DNA from: Oleispira sp036960605
GTDB taxonomy: Bacteria > Pseudomonadota > Gammaproteobacteria > Pseudomonadales > Oceanobacteraceae
Assembly (NCBI GenBank): GCA_036960605.1
Contig: JBALXI010000018.1
Span: 1 to 64,000, forward strand
Length of the DNA: 64,000 nt
Direction of reading: 5' to 3'
The translations under genes were made by a program, and so were the position numbers. Under the pieces are notes generated by a model. The model ran no database searches, was not told where the DNA came from, and worked only from the letters and a program-made list of their open reading frames with translations. This document shows, piece after piece, positions 32,452 to 41,026 of this stretch (positions within the stretch are counted from its first letter, which is position 1; the number at the start of each line of letters is the position of its first letter).

Positions 32452-33183
32452 ATGTTAGCACTAGACCACTTCTTCATTCTTGTTGAACCAGAAGCAAAGG
32501 TTGCGGGCCTGCTGACTGAACTTGGGCTGGAAGAGAGCTTTAGTCGCGATCATCCAGGACAAGGCACTTCAAACCGATGTTTTAGTTTTTCTAATAATAA
32601 GCTTGAATTGTTATGGCTACGCGACGAAGAAGAAGCCAATAATGGCCCCGCCAAGGGTTTACACTTTCCTCAGCGATCAACTCATAAAGAAGCGTCTCCT
32701 TTTGGACTTATCCTTAAGCGAGCTGCCACTGTTATCGATAATAAAAAAGAAAGCAGTGAAAAAGAAAGCAGTGAAAAAGAGAGCAGTGAAAAAGAGAGCA
32801 GTGAATTAGCAATGCCTTTTAATGGTTGGCGTTATCAGCCAGATTATTTCTCTGCACCAATGGCATTTCATGTGGGTAGTAATTCTGAAAATTTGATCGA
32901 ACCTTTATGTATCTATGTTCCCTTTATGGAGCCTGCAGAAAAAGCGGTTGATCTCGTTATTGAAAAAGGGCAGTTCAAGTCTATTAGTCATGTACATATG
33001 CATGTGCCAGCCGACTCTTTATCGAAAGAGCCATTATCGCCAGAGCTACTTATCGCGAGCCAATCAGAAGGTTTGTCGGTTGAATGTGGAACAGAGCACT
33101 TAATGGAAGTGACTTTTGACCAGAAGGCCTGTGGTTTAAGCAAAGACCTGAGACCCGATCTACCACTTATTTTACATTGGTAA
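32452..33183 (+). CDS. VOC/glyoxalase-like protein with KESSE repeat insert
   Basis: 243 residues from ATG 32452, where the fold starts (MLALDHFFILVEP). An ATG at 32416 and 123 bp of in-frame open sequence before it (32293-32415) have no proper start. The N-terminal module contains GTSNRCFSFSNNKLELLWL, the second half ISHVHMHVPADS, consistent with two betaalphabetabetabeta units. Between them is an insert of four 5-residue KESSE units coded by a 15-bp repeat (32746-32805). Reaction unknown. A strong bidirectional terminator follows. Confidence 0.82.
   Translation: MLALDHFFILVEPEAKVAGLLTELGLEESFSRDHPGQGTSNRCFSFSNNKLELLWLRDEEEANNGPAKGLHFPQRSTHKEASPFGLILKRAATVIDNKKESSEKESSEKESSEKESSELAMPFNGWRYQPDYFSAPMAFHVGSNSENLIEPLCIYVPFMEPAEKAVDLVIEKGQFKSISHVHMHVPADSLSKEPLSPELLIASQSEGLSVECGTEHLMEVTFDQKACGLSKDLRPDLPLILHW
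32746..32805 (+). repeat. Four 15-bp tandem repeats coding KESSE
   Basis: Four in-frame units of AAAGARAGCAGTGAA; the first two and last two are identical to each other. They encode a charged, probably disordered linker in the middle of a VOC-fold protein. The near identity of the units suggests recent slippage and likely length variation among strains. Confidence 0.95.
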
Positions 33184-33196
33184 GCTGAAACAAAAA

Positions 33197-33230
33197 AACG
33201 GCAGCCTATTTATGTCGGCTGCCGTTCTTT
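33197..33230. terminator. Bidirectional rho-independent terminator
   Basis: Perfect 10-bp stem AACGGCAGCC/GGCTGCCGTT with a 10-nt loop, a run of A before and T-rich sequence after. It lies between the convergent VOC and Old Yellow Enzyme genes and can serve both strands. Confidence 0.9.
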
Positions 33231-33286
33231 ATTGCTTTGTCTTATTACCTTATTTTAGCGCTTTATCTTAGTGATTAATTACAGAC

Positions 33287-34339
33287 TTAAATAAGCTCAG
33301 CCAGCATCTCATTATTGTATTCTACCAAGTCCTTTTCCTGCTTCACCTTTTCCACATAGTCCGGGTTAGCAATAAACGCTCGACCAATCGCAATAAGATC
33401 GGCATCGCCATTTTCAACCGCTACCGCTCCGCTTTCAGCATTGTATCCACCCGAAGCGATTACTGTTCCGCGATAATGCTTGCGAATATACTGAGTCACC
33501 GTACCGTCTAAATGCTCGTAAGGCTCATCCGAAAACATACCTGTATGCACATAGGCTAAATCGTACTGGTTAAGCAAAGGCAGCAAATAATCAAAAACCT
33601 GCTTGTCGCGCTCATCGTGCTCTAAGTTGACATAGGCTTGAGGAGAAAGACGCAAACCAATTTTACCTTCTGGAATAACAGCTTTTATTTGATCGATAAC
33701 TTCAAACAAAAATCTAGCCATGTTTTCTACGCTGCCACCGTATTCGTCTTCACGGCGGTTGGTATCCCAATGTAAAAACTCATCAATCAGATAGCTATTT
33801 GCGCCGTGAATTTCGATGCCATCAAAGCCTGCTTCAATGGCATTTTGTGCCGCGATAGCGAACTGATTTTGGACGCGTTTTATATCATCGACCGTCATTT
33901 CGCGCGGCGTCTCATACGTTAAATTTTCGGTGAGTGGTACATGACCATGGCCCAATATAGGAACCGCTGAAGGCGCCATCGGTAGTTCACCATTATGATA
34001 AATGGAATGTGAAACACGACCTGTATGCCAAATCTGGGCAAAGATCTTGCCGCCATTTTGATGAACGCGCTGGGTCACGTTTTTCCAGCCATCAATCTGC
34101 GCCTGAGTATAAAGCCCTGGGCCATTGGGATAGCCTTGCCCTTCTTGAGAAATTAATGTCGCTTCAGTAATAATCAGCCCCGCATCAGCGCGGCGACCGT
34201 AGTACGCTGCCATCGCTTCCGTAGGCACCAGATCGTCATCCGCCATTGAGCGCGTTAATGGCGCCATAATAATGCGGTTCTTCAGGGTTAGGTTTGCCCC
34301 AAGGTCTACCGAGTGAAATAAAGTATTAAGGTGGCTCAT
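33287..34339 (-). CDS. Old Yellow Enzyme family alkene reductase
   Basis: 350 residues, typical length for NemA-type enzymes. Motifs in order: the N-terminal KNRIIMAPLTRSMADDD, WHTGRVSH, the active-site pair in FDGIEIHGANSYLIDEFLH, the DTNRREDEYGGS stretch and the phosphate-binding IASGGYNAESG and DLIAIGRAFIANPDYV. It is an FMN enzyme reducing electrophilic alkenes, nitro compounds or quinones with NAD(P)H. A LysR gene is divergent (192 bp) and probably controls it. Confidence 0.93.
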   Translation of the reverse strand: MSHLNTLFHSVDLGANLTLKNRIIMAPLTRSMADDDLVPTEAMAAYYGRRADAGLIITEATLISQEGQGYPNGPGLYTQAQIDGWKNVTQRVHQNGGKIFAQIWHTGRVSHSIYHNGELPMAPSAVPILGHGHVPLTENLTYETPREMTVDDIKRVQNQFAIAAQNAIEAGFDGIEIHGANSYLIDEFLHWDTNRREDEYGGSVENMARFLFEVIDQIKAVIPEGKIGLRLSPQAYVNLEHDERDKQVFDYLLPLLNQYDLAYVHTGMFSDEPYEHLDGTVTQYIRKHYRGTVIASGGYNAESGAVAVENGDADLIAIGRAFIANPDYVEKVKQEKDLVEYNNEMLAELI

Positions 34340-34531
34340 GCTGTGCTCCTGTGAACGATCTAGTTCGCTTATTTGTTTAAAGAGTGTTAAAGGAAAAGTT
34401 GATAAGGCTAGATTAGCTGTTTCTCATATTTCTACTAGATGGTTAAAAGTGGTTTCTTTGTTCTCTTTTGGTGTACAGTGAGATTGGCCCTTAAAAAAGG
34501 CTTAAAGTAGGCTAGAAAGAAGGTAAGTGAA

Positions 34532-35446
34532 GTGGATGAGTTAAAGCGGATTGGGGTTTTTACCCGGGTGGTCGAAACCAAAAGTTTCTCCGAAGCGGCA
34601 CGGCAGCTGGGTGTCGCCAAATCTGCCGTGAGCAAGCAAATAGCCCTGCTCGAAAAGGAAGTCGGCGTACGCCTGCTCAATCGCACGACGCGTAGCCTGA
34701 GTCTGACCGAAGCCGGTGAAATATTTTATCGCCATAGCGCCGAAATCGTTAATCGCACTAAAATTGCCTTAAGTGAATTACGTGAGTATCAAAACCAACC
34801 CACTGGCACGCTGCGAATTTCATGCCCTGTCAGTTTTGGTACGCAACACCTCGTGCCTGTTATTAAGGAAGTGCGCGCTTTATATCCGCTATTGAAAATC
34901 GATTTGTTATTGGAAGATCGAGTGATCAATATGGTGGAAGATGGGGTAGATCTAGCAATCAGAATCGGCTGGTTGATAGAGTCGAATTTAGTCGCGAAGA
35001 AAATCTGTGAGACGCCGGTAATCGTATTTGCCAGCCCTGAATATTTAGCTCAAAAAGGCACGCCTAAAATACCGCAAGATTTACAACAACATGACTGGAT
35101 TAGTCTGTCTCTTTTTAGCTCACCGCTAACCTGGGAATTTGAAAAGAAAGGCCAGAAACACAGCGTTCAGAAACAGAAAGTGCAAATGCACAGTCAGCTA
35201 AAAAGTAACTCAGTCGCGGCGGTTATTGCTTTGGCAAAAAGTGGGCAGGGTATTTCAGCGCTCTCTAAATTCGTCATGCAAGATGATATTGATCAGGGGT
35301 TATTGCAGCCGCTACTGACAGACTATCAGCTGGCGCCAACCGGGGTTTATGCTGTTTATCCACACCGTGAACACGTACCACCCAAGGTGCGCATCTTTAT
35401 CGATTTTTTATCCAAGCATTGCCATAATGCGGCTTGGGCGAGTTAA
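34532..35446 (+). CDS. LysR-family regulator, divergent from Old Yellow Enzyme gene
   Basis: 304 residues from a GTG codon preceded by AAGG. CrgA-like winged helix-turn-helix (FTRVVETKSFSEAARQLGVAKSAVSKQIALLEKEVGVRLLNRTTRSLSLTEAG) and an effector domain with VEDGVDLAIRIGWLIESNLVAKKI. Its placement suggests that it controls the reductase gene in response to an electrophile. Confidence 0.92.
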   Translation: MDELKRIGVFTRVVETKSFSEAARQLGVAKSAVSKQIALLEKEVGVRLLNRTTRSLSLTEAGEIFYRHSAEIVNRTKIALSELREYQNQPTGTLRISCPVSFGTQHLVPVIKEVRALYPLLKIDLLLEDRVINMVEDGVDLAIRIGWLIESNLVAKKICETPVIVFASPEYLAQKGTPKIPQDLQQHDWISLSLFSSPLTWEFEKKGQKHSVQKQKVQMHSQLKSNSVAAVIALAKSGQGISALSKFVMQDDIDQGLLQPLLTDYQLAPTGVYAVYPHREHVPPKVRIFIDFLSKHCHNAAWAS

Positions 35447-35452
35447 GAAAAG

Positions 35453-35725
35453 CTATTTAAATACTTCGCTATGACTTCCAATACGGGCAAGCATTAATGC
35501 ATCGTCTGTCGTTTTATAAATCAAAACAAGATCAGGTTTTACGTGGCAATCGCGATAACCCATCCAATTACTTGTTAAAGCATGATCAACGTACTTAGCC
35601 GCTAATAACTCGGATTTTTGCAGCGTTGAAATAACATGACCCACTTCAACCACGTCAGGAATAGCGAGCTTGGCAATCTTCTTAAAGTCTTTTTTGAATT
35701 GGCTGGAATATTCTAGCTTAAGCAT
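35453..35725 (-). CDS. yafQ: YafQ-family RelE-type mRNA interferase toxin
   Basis: 90 residues matching YafQ: EYSSQFKKDFKKIAKLA at the N terminus, ALTSNWMGYRDCHVKPDLVLIYK in the centre and the terminal LARIGSHSEVF. Catalytic His and Asp candidates of YafQ (HVKPD, H near the C terminus) are present. It cleaves ribosome-bound mRNA when free of antitoxin. The gene overlaps the upstream antitoxin gene by 8 bp, the usual arrangement. Confidence 0.92.
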   Translation of the reverse strand: MLKLEYSSQFKKDFKKIAKLAIPDVVEVGHVISTLQKSELLAAKYVDHALTSNWMGYRDCHVKPDLVLIYKTTDDALMLARIGSHSEVFK

Positions 35726-35996
35726 TATCTAATTTGCCAATGCCTAGATCTTCAAATAATTGACTAGCATCCTTTGCTTTATGCCCTTTACCTTGCTCTA
35801 GCTCTTGCATTGCTTGCAAGGTCTGGTTACTCGGCTGCTTAGCCTTAACTTCAAATGGAATGCCGCCATGGTTAATTACCGCACGGGCAAACAACTTAAG
35901 TGCCTGAGAAGGGCTTAAGCCCATGTCATCACAAATATGGGTGAATGCCACTTTAGTCTCGTGGTCGATTCGAGTACTGAGCATTTCAGTTTTCAT
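35718..35996 (-). CDS. dinJ: DinJ/RelB-family antitoxin
   Basis: 92 residues with the ribbon-helix-helix N domain (MLSTRIDHETKVAFTHICDDMGLSPSQALKLFARAVINHGGIPFEV) and an acidic disordered C-terminal half that should wrap the toxin. It is the first gene of the operon and likely autoregulates with YafQ. A perfect 13-bp palindrome 40 bp upstream is a plausible operator. Confidence 0.93.
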   Translation of the reverse strand: MKTEMLSTRIDHETKVAFTHICDDMGLSPSQALKLFARAVINHGGIPFEVKAKQPSNQTLQAMQELEQGKGHKAKDASQLFEDLGIGKLDNA

Positions 35997-36035
35997 ATTG
36001 ACTCCTATTTGCTTTATGTCTGGATTACGTCTGCA

Positions 36036-36048
36036 TATGTATTACATA
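36036..36048. promoter_or_regulatory. Palindrome upstream of dinJ, probable autoregulatory site
   Basis: TATGTA and TACATA flank one T, a perfect 13-bp palindrome 40 bp before the antitoxin start, where DinJ-type repressors bind their promoter. It is AT-rich and could also be part of a -10/-35 region. Confidence 0.5.
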
Positions 36049-36220
36049 GTACTACAAATGAGTTGGGAATAAACAAGTCTTAGAACTGACTTTCATGCTT
36101 TCAATATGCAGCGAATCCCCTTCAATATGATAGAATGCGGCCAAATTGGATAACGCCCCTGATATAGGGCTGTCCATAGTCCCAATTAGCACATTCTATA
36201 CATTTTTAAGAGCATCCCTC

Positions 36221-36613
36221 ATGCATCCAGCAGAATTTAAAACCCTACGCGAATCCCTTGGCCTTACGATTTCAACGCTAGTTAAAGTGATCGACGTTGA
36301 TGAGCGCACGCTACGTAAATGGGAAGCAGGTAAAAAGCAGCCACCACAGGGTGTTGTAGATAACCTAGTCGCGTTTGATGACTTAGTGAATAAGACAGCG
36401 GCTGAAATCTTCGCTACTCATCAAGAATCAATGAAAAACGGCGGCCAACAAGGTGTTGTACTTGAGCGCTTTGTAGAAGTTGAAGACCTAGTAAAAGCTT
36501 ATCCGGCATTTGAAGGTCTACCAACAATGACGTTTGGCGTTGTATTGTTCCGCGTAAGACAGAAGTTTATTGATCTAGGCGTGCCTGTTTCAATCATCTA
36601 TTCGAAAGCTTAA
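36221..36613 (+). CDS. YdiL/Aca2-like HTH protein
   Basis: 130 residues from ATG 36221, chosen over a TTG at 36146 because AAGAG lies upstream and the fold begins with MHPAEFKTLRESLGLTISTL. The N-terminal half is an XRE-type helix-turn-helix of the YdiL sort (VDERTLRKWEAGKKQPPQGVVDNL); the C-terminal 65 residues are a small conserved extension ending in FGVVLFRVRQKFIDLGVPVSIIY. The family includes Aca2 regulators of anti-CRISPR operons, but no phage or Acr gene is near. It probably acts as a DNA-binding regulator; target unknown. Confidence 0.82.
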   Translation: MHPAEFKTLRESLGLTISTLVKVIDVDERTLRKWEAGKKQPPQGVVDNLVAFDDLVNKTAAEIFATHQESMKNGGQQGVVLERFVEVEDLVKAYPAFEGLPTMTFGVVLFRVRQKFIDLGVPVSIIYSKA

Positions 36614-36643
36614 ACAGCAATATTAAGTCAGCAGGAAGCAGCA

Positions 36644-37684
36644 ATGGAATATCGTAAGCTCGGCCGCACCGACCTAGACATCAGCTTGATTGGCCTAGGC
36701 ACCATGACTTGGGGACTGCAAAATACCCAAGCGCAAGGTTTCGAACAGATGGATTATGCCTTAGAGCAAGGCATAAACTTCTTCGATACCGCCGAGATGT
36801 ACGCTATTCCACCCAGCCCTGCGACTTATGGCACCACCGAAGCCATAATCGGTAATTGGTTTAAAGAACGGGGTACTCGCGACAAGGTGATTCTTGCCTC
36901 TAAGATCGCGGGTCCTGGTTTGCCTTGGGTGCGTGAAGGTAAAAGCCACATTGATAAGGCCAACATTCTGGCCGCCGTCGAAAGCAGCTTAGGCCGCTTG
37001 AAAACTGACTATATCGACTTGTATCAAATGCATTGGCCAAACCGTGGCTCATACCATTTTGGTAAAATTTGGGATTTTGCGCCAGAGTTTGATCCGCAAG
37101 CAGAAGAAGATAACTTCTTAGAATGCTTGCACGTTTATCAAGGACTCATCAAAGACGGCAAGATTCGTCATATTGGTTTATCGAACGAAACGGCTTGGGG
37201 CATGAACAAATGGCTCCAGCTAGCGAAAGAAAATAATCTTCCACGTATGGCCAGCATCCAAAATGAATACTCCTTACTGTGTCGTAACTTCGAACCTGAT
37301 TTAAGTGAAATTGCACTAAGCGAAGATTGTGGTTTATTAGCGTGGTCGCCATTAACCCGTGGCATTTTAAGTGGTAAGTATCTGAATGGCGCAAAGCCTG
37401 AAGGTGCACGCTTAACCATCGAGACACGCGTAGAGCATCGCGTTGGGGCAGAAACAGATGCGGCAACCGTAGAATATATAGCCCTTGCTCAGCGCTATGA
37501 TTTAGACCCGTGCCAAATGGCCATTGCTTTTGTTAATCAGCAAAAGTTTGTTAGCTCGACCTTGATTGGTGCAACCACGATGGAACAGTTACGCAGTAAC
37601 ATTGATGCCATTAACGTGAAATTGAGCGATGAAGTATTAAATGAAATCGCCGTGATTCGTCGTAAATATCCTATGGTATTTTAG
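36644..37684 (+). CDS. tas: Tas-type NADP(H)-dependent aldo-keto reductase
   Basis: 346 residues closely matching E. coli Tas in layout: YRKLGRTDLDISLIGLGTMTWGLQN, the catalytic Asp/Tyr in NFFDTAEMYAIPPSP, Lys in ILASKIAGPG, His in QMHWPNRG, and the cofactor region LAWSPLTRGILSGKYL and STLIGATTMEQLRSNI. It reduces aldehydes or ketones with NADPH; the physiological substrate is not known. It follows the YdiL-like gene by 30 bp and precedes a LysE gene by 33 bp. Confidence 0.92.
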   Translation: MEYRKLGRTDLDISLIGLGTMTWGLQNTQAQGFEQMDYALEQGINFFDTAEMYAIPPSPATYGTTEAIIGNWFKERGTRDKVILASKIAGPGLPWVREGKSHIDKANILAAVESSLGRLKTDYIDLYQMHWPNRGSYHFGKIWDFAPEFDPQAEEDNFLECLHVYQGLIKDGKIRHIGLSNETAWGMNKWLQLAKENNLPRMASIQNEYSLLCRNFEPDLSEIALSEDCGLLAWSPLTRGILSGKYLNGAKPEGARLTIETRVEHRVGAETDAATVEYIALAQRYDLDPCQMAIAFVNQQKFVSSTLIGATTMEQLRSNIDAINVKLSDEVLNEIAVIRRKYPMVF

Positions 37685-37717
37685 TGTAATCTTTTAGAGC
37701 TAATAAAAAGAGAGCTT

Positions 37718-38344
37718 ATGTTTCCTATTGATGTTTGGTTTAGTTATACAATTGCCTGTTTATTATTGGTCATCTCACCGGGCCCTGATAATATTTTGGC
37801 GATAGGGCGTGGCTTAAGTCAGGGCAAATTAGCTGCGTGCTTATCCGGCTTCTCTTCAGGTATTGGAATTCTATTTCATGTAATGACAGCGACGTTTGGT
37901 TTAACGCTTTTAATTCAAACGTCTGAAGTCGCATTCATGGTTGTAAAAGTTATTGGTGCAGCGTATTTAATCTGGCTCGGCATCAAAGTACTGCGCTCTA
38001 AATCGCTGATTACACTAAAGCCAGCGGATAAGAAATCTTACAAATCGATATTTATCACAGGGTTTCTTTCAGCAGCATTAAATCCTAAACCGGGTATGTT
38101 TGTGCTCGCCTTTGTTCCGCAGTTTGTGAATCCAGAGCTAGGCTCGGTAACGACTCAGATGATTACTTATGGTGCTTGGTTTGCACTATTAACAGCAACA
38201 GGTTTTTCATTGATGGGGGTCTTTGCTACCCGCTTAGCAAGTTGGTTGCAGAGCAGGCCTAAAGTTGTTTCTGGTTTAAATATTGGGGCAGGGCTTACTT
38301 TTATTACTTCAGGCTTAGCCGTTGCGGCATTAAAGCAGCGTTAA
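37718..38344 (+). CDS. LysE/RhtB-family amino acid exporter
   Basis: 208 residues with about six membrane helices. Signatures: ISPGPDNILAIGRGLSQG at the N terminus, AAYLIWLGIKVLRS, and TGFLSAALNPKPGMFVLAFVPQFV. An AGAG element precedes the ATG. Second exporter of this family in the window; no adjacent regulator. It may share a transcript with tas. Confidence 0.92.
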   Translation: MFPIDVWFSYTIACLLLVISPGPDNILAIGRGLSQGKLAACLSGFSSGIGILFHVMTATFGLTLLIQTSEVAFMVVKVIGAAYLIWLGIKVLRSKSLITLKPADKKSYKSIFITGFLSAALNPKPGMFVLAFVPQFVNPELGSVTTQMITYGAWFALLTATGFSLMGVFATRLASWLQSRPKVVSGLNIGAGLTFITSGLAVAALKQR

Positions 38345-38425
38345 AATAATATGTATCAAAATATGAAAGGCTTTTAATCACATAGATTGATAGTTTACTA
38401 ATTTATTAATGGAAATATAGATAGA

Positions 38426-40813
38426 ATGAATATTAGAAACGGAATTTCTTCATGCATAAAAATTTTAGTGCTACTAATTCTTATTGCTTTCATTACAGCT
38501 GTAGTCTTTTTTTATAATCTAGAGGCGATCAAATATTATTTTAATGATAATTCAATTGATACGCGAACCCCTGAGTTAATTGAGGGGGGGGAATATAAGA
38601 TTTTTGAGACGGATTCATTAGAGCAATGGGATCATCCTAATATTTTATCTGAGCCGCGGCTTAATTTTAGTTTACATACGCCAATAGATTCTGGAAATGA
38701 AAAGTCAATTTATAGAAGCAAACTTGAAGTAGGATTGTATTCGTTGCGATTAGATGGCTCTGATTTCAGAACAATCTTGTCACCAACAGATCTCGAAAGA
38801 ATATTTGGTCGTAAAGTTCATGGGATTGATAGCATGAAACGATCATCTGACAACCGGTATATTGCGTTCATTAGGGGGCGTAATAGTAGCTTATATGTAA
38901 TTGATTTGGAAAAAAGAACAAGTAAGAAAATAGCCGATATTAAGGGAGAATCTTTTTATTGGTTTGAAAGTGAAAATAAAATTTTATTTATTAACAACAA
39001 TAAAGAAAGCAAGTCTTTTGATGATAAATTCAAGTTGTCTTTATATGATGTTGATAATGGAGATAAAACTGACCTGTCTTCACGTTTTTGGTCAACTAAA
39101 CACTATGATGAATTTGAATATTACCCTGATCTAAACAAAATAATTATAGTTAATAAACAAATGAATATTCATAATTTTAATACAGGCGGTTTGCTAGAGC
39201 GCGCTCCAAAAGAATATTATTATGGCACACCATCGTCAAATTCAAATTTTCGAATAATCGAGAGTTCATCTACTAATTACAATTCTAGAAGGGATGGCTT
39301 TGCTTTCTATCGTCAAGGGGAACCAAGAAATCAGATTAAACTAAAATATAAGGTTCATTCTGGTAGGTATGTCGAATTCGGACCTATGAATATATATAAG
39401 TCAGCTAAAAATATTATTATTTTCAATTCAATGAATAACTCTGCATCGAAGGTGTGGGAGTTGGAAAGAGCAGAGAGTTTGGAGTCGTTAACTATATCTG
39501 GCATTACGCTTGATAATTACTTTAAACATAATTGTCAGGAGGATTATTTGTATTCTACTGTGTCTGGAGAGAAGCTTAGTTTTTGTGATTCAATCTATGG
39601 TTGGCAGCATGTTGGTAAGAAAGTATCTTATCTCGATGAGCTAAAGAAGATAGCTACGAATTATCGTATTGCAGATGAAGATCGCATTGAAATTATTGAC
39701 GATGTAATAAAGTCGAAGACATTAAAGGAAAATATCGGTGAAGTTGATATGCCGTCTAAAAACATTCTCTTCCAAAGTAAATTACCTCTTATTTCACCCG
39801 AAGATACGGTCAAAGAAATTAAAGAACTCTTTTCCAGTGGCGAGTACTTTGAGGCGGCAAAGAAAATTACAGTATTAAATTATAATGAGAACTTAAGCAA
39901 CAGCGTTAATAAGGAGATAATCACAGCTGATAGATTGTTTGATGGGTTGAGCTATTATGATATTAAAAATGATTTATTTGATGTGTCAAAGCAATGTTTG
40001 ACTTTATCTGAAGATCCAATTCGATTTTTGTCAGAGCAATATTATGAATCGAATTTATGGAGTTGGTCTTCTGCTGGCCCTAGCAAGAAACAGCAACGTA
40101 TGGGGATAACGCGTAAACTTAAATTTTTAATCCCTTTATTAGTTCAAAATGATTTGAAAGCGCTTGCAAGAAACTTGGTAGAAAAGTCACATGAATTTGG
40201 TCTTGATTTAGTCACCTATGAAGGGAAGGAGTATGATAATGCTGAAGAGTTCTTGCGTATATATTATCTTATAGGTGATCAGCTACAGCTTAAAGAACTG
40301 GTCAGAAATATACAGGAGCAAGCGGATTCGCATTATGCTTCGACAAAAGAATATCGAGTACTAAATGCAAAAAGACTAGCTTCGTTTTATGTATTCCAAG
40401 GAAATAAAGATAAAGCCTATAAATTATTAGATAAAGTGTCTGAGGGAACCGGTGTGCTATCCATACTTGATTCTGGAGATACCGATCTTAATCTTGCATT
40501 CGGAAAAACAAAAAGTAACATTCCTCCTAAGGATTATCCAGTTAAGGTAAAAGGGAAGGTTGAAAGTGAACAGCTAGATTTGGCTTCCTTAAAACAGGTT
40601 ATTGAACCAGAAAATTGGGTTAGAGGTAATGGGGCTAATAATAGTGGGGTTAGTGATTATTTTGAAATAATATTGCCAAGTTTGACTCCAGCTGCACAGG
40701 CAGATGCTGTCATCATTAAGAAATTAACCGACTTTTCATGTGGGCTATTATTTACAAGTCACTATACTAGATACCCTCATCAATTGAAGAACGTAAAAAA
40801 TGTTTTTGAATAA
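38426..40813 (+). CDS. Large membrane-anchored protein of unknown function, AT-rich
   Basis: 795 residues. One membrane anchor at residues 11-32 is followed by a large periplasmic or extracytoplasmic part. Residues 100-350 have propeller-like blocks (LYSLRLDGSDFRTIL, NRYIAFIRGRNSSLYVIDLEKR, FKLSLYDVDNGDK), and residues 460-690 look like helical TPR-type hairpins (LFSSGEYFEAAKKI, KRLASFYVFQGNKDKAYKLLDKV). The base composition is clearly more AT-rich than the flanking genes and codon use differs, suggesting acquisition by transfer. No enzymatic motif is recognised and no partner genes adjoin it. Confidence 0.8.
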   Translation: MNIRNGISSCIKILVLLILIAFITAVVFFYNLEAIKYYFNDNSIDTRTPELIEGGEYKIFETDSLEQWDHPNILSEPRLNFSLHTPIDSGNEKSIYRSKLEVGLYSLRLDGSDFRTILSPTDLERIFGRKVHGIDSMKRSSDNRYIAFIRGRNSSLYVIDLEKRTSKKIADIKGESFYWFESENKILFINNNKESKSFDDKFKLSLYDVDNGDKTDLSSRFWSTKHYDEFEYYPDLNKIIIVNKQMNIHNFNTGGLLERAPKEYYYGTPSSNSNFRIIESSSTNYNSRRDGFAFYRQGEPRNQIKLKYKVHSGRYVEFGPMNIYKSAKNIIIFNSMNNSASKVWELERAESLESLTISGITLDNYFKHNCQEDYLYSTVSGEKLSFCDSIYGWQHVGKKVSYLDELKKIATNYRIADEDRIEIIDDVIKSKTLKENIGEVDMPSKNILFQSKLPLISPEDTVKEIKELFSSGEYFEAAKKITVLNYNENLSNSVNKEIITADRLFDGLSYYDIKNDLFDVSKQCLTLSEDPIRFLSEQYYESNLWSWSSAGPSKKQQRMGITRKLKFLIPLLVQNDLKALARNLVEKSHEFGLDLVTYEGKEYDNAEEFLRIYYLIGDQLQLKELVRNIQEQADSHYASTKEYRVLNAKRLASFYVFQGNKDKAYKLLDKVSEGTGVLSILDSGDTDLNLAFGKTKSNIPPKDYPVKVKGKVESEQLDLASLKQVIEPENWVRGNGANNSGVSDYFEIILPSLTPAAQADAVIIKKLTDFSCGLLFTSHYTRYPHQLKNVKNVFE

Positions 40814-40964
40814 TATTTCGGTGAGTTAGCTCGATGAAGTCTGGGTTGTTATCCAAAGAGTAAGTAAAAAGCCCTATACTAGCGTGCTTATACCAGTCTA
40901 AATCAGCGCTGAAGTTAACCTGCGTCACGGCTGGAGTGAGTTCTCTAGGTAGACTGCTCAGCAA
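40767..40964 (-). CDS. Doubtful small open frame, possible gene remnant
   Basis: 65 codons starting with TTG, with a plausible amino-acid mix (DWYKHASIGLFTYSLDNNPDFIELTH). It overlaps the end of the 795-residue gene by 47 bp and fills most of the gap to the VF530 gene. No ribosome binding site or family is recognised. It may be the leftover end of a former gene. Confidence 0.2.
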   Translation of the reverse strand: MLSSLPRELTPAVTQVNFSADLDWYKHASIGLFTYSLDNNPDFIELTHRNIIQKHFLRSSIDEGI

Positions 40965-41026
40965 CAGGTATAATAGGGGAATATACCTTACTTATTTCTA
41001 CAGAATACCTGTAGCTGGACACCCGC

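Noticed and set aside
32746..32805. 15-bp tandem repeat considered as CRISPR
   Set aside because: Contiguous, no spacers, codes for KESSE inside a gene.
35453..36613. DinJ-YafQ plus YdiL-like HTH as a phage-defence or anti-CRISPR locus
   Set aside because: No further defence, phage or Acr genes; ordinary toxin-antitoxin pair next to an unrelated HTH gene.
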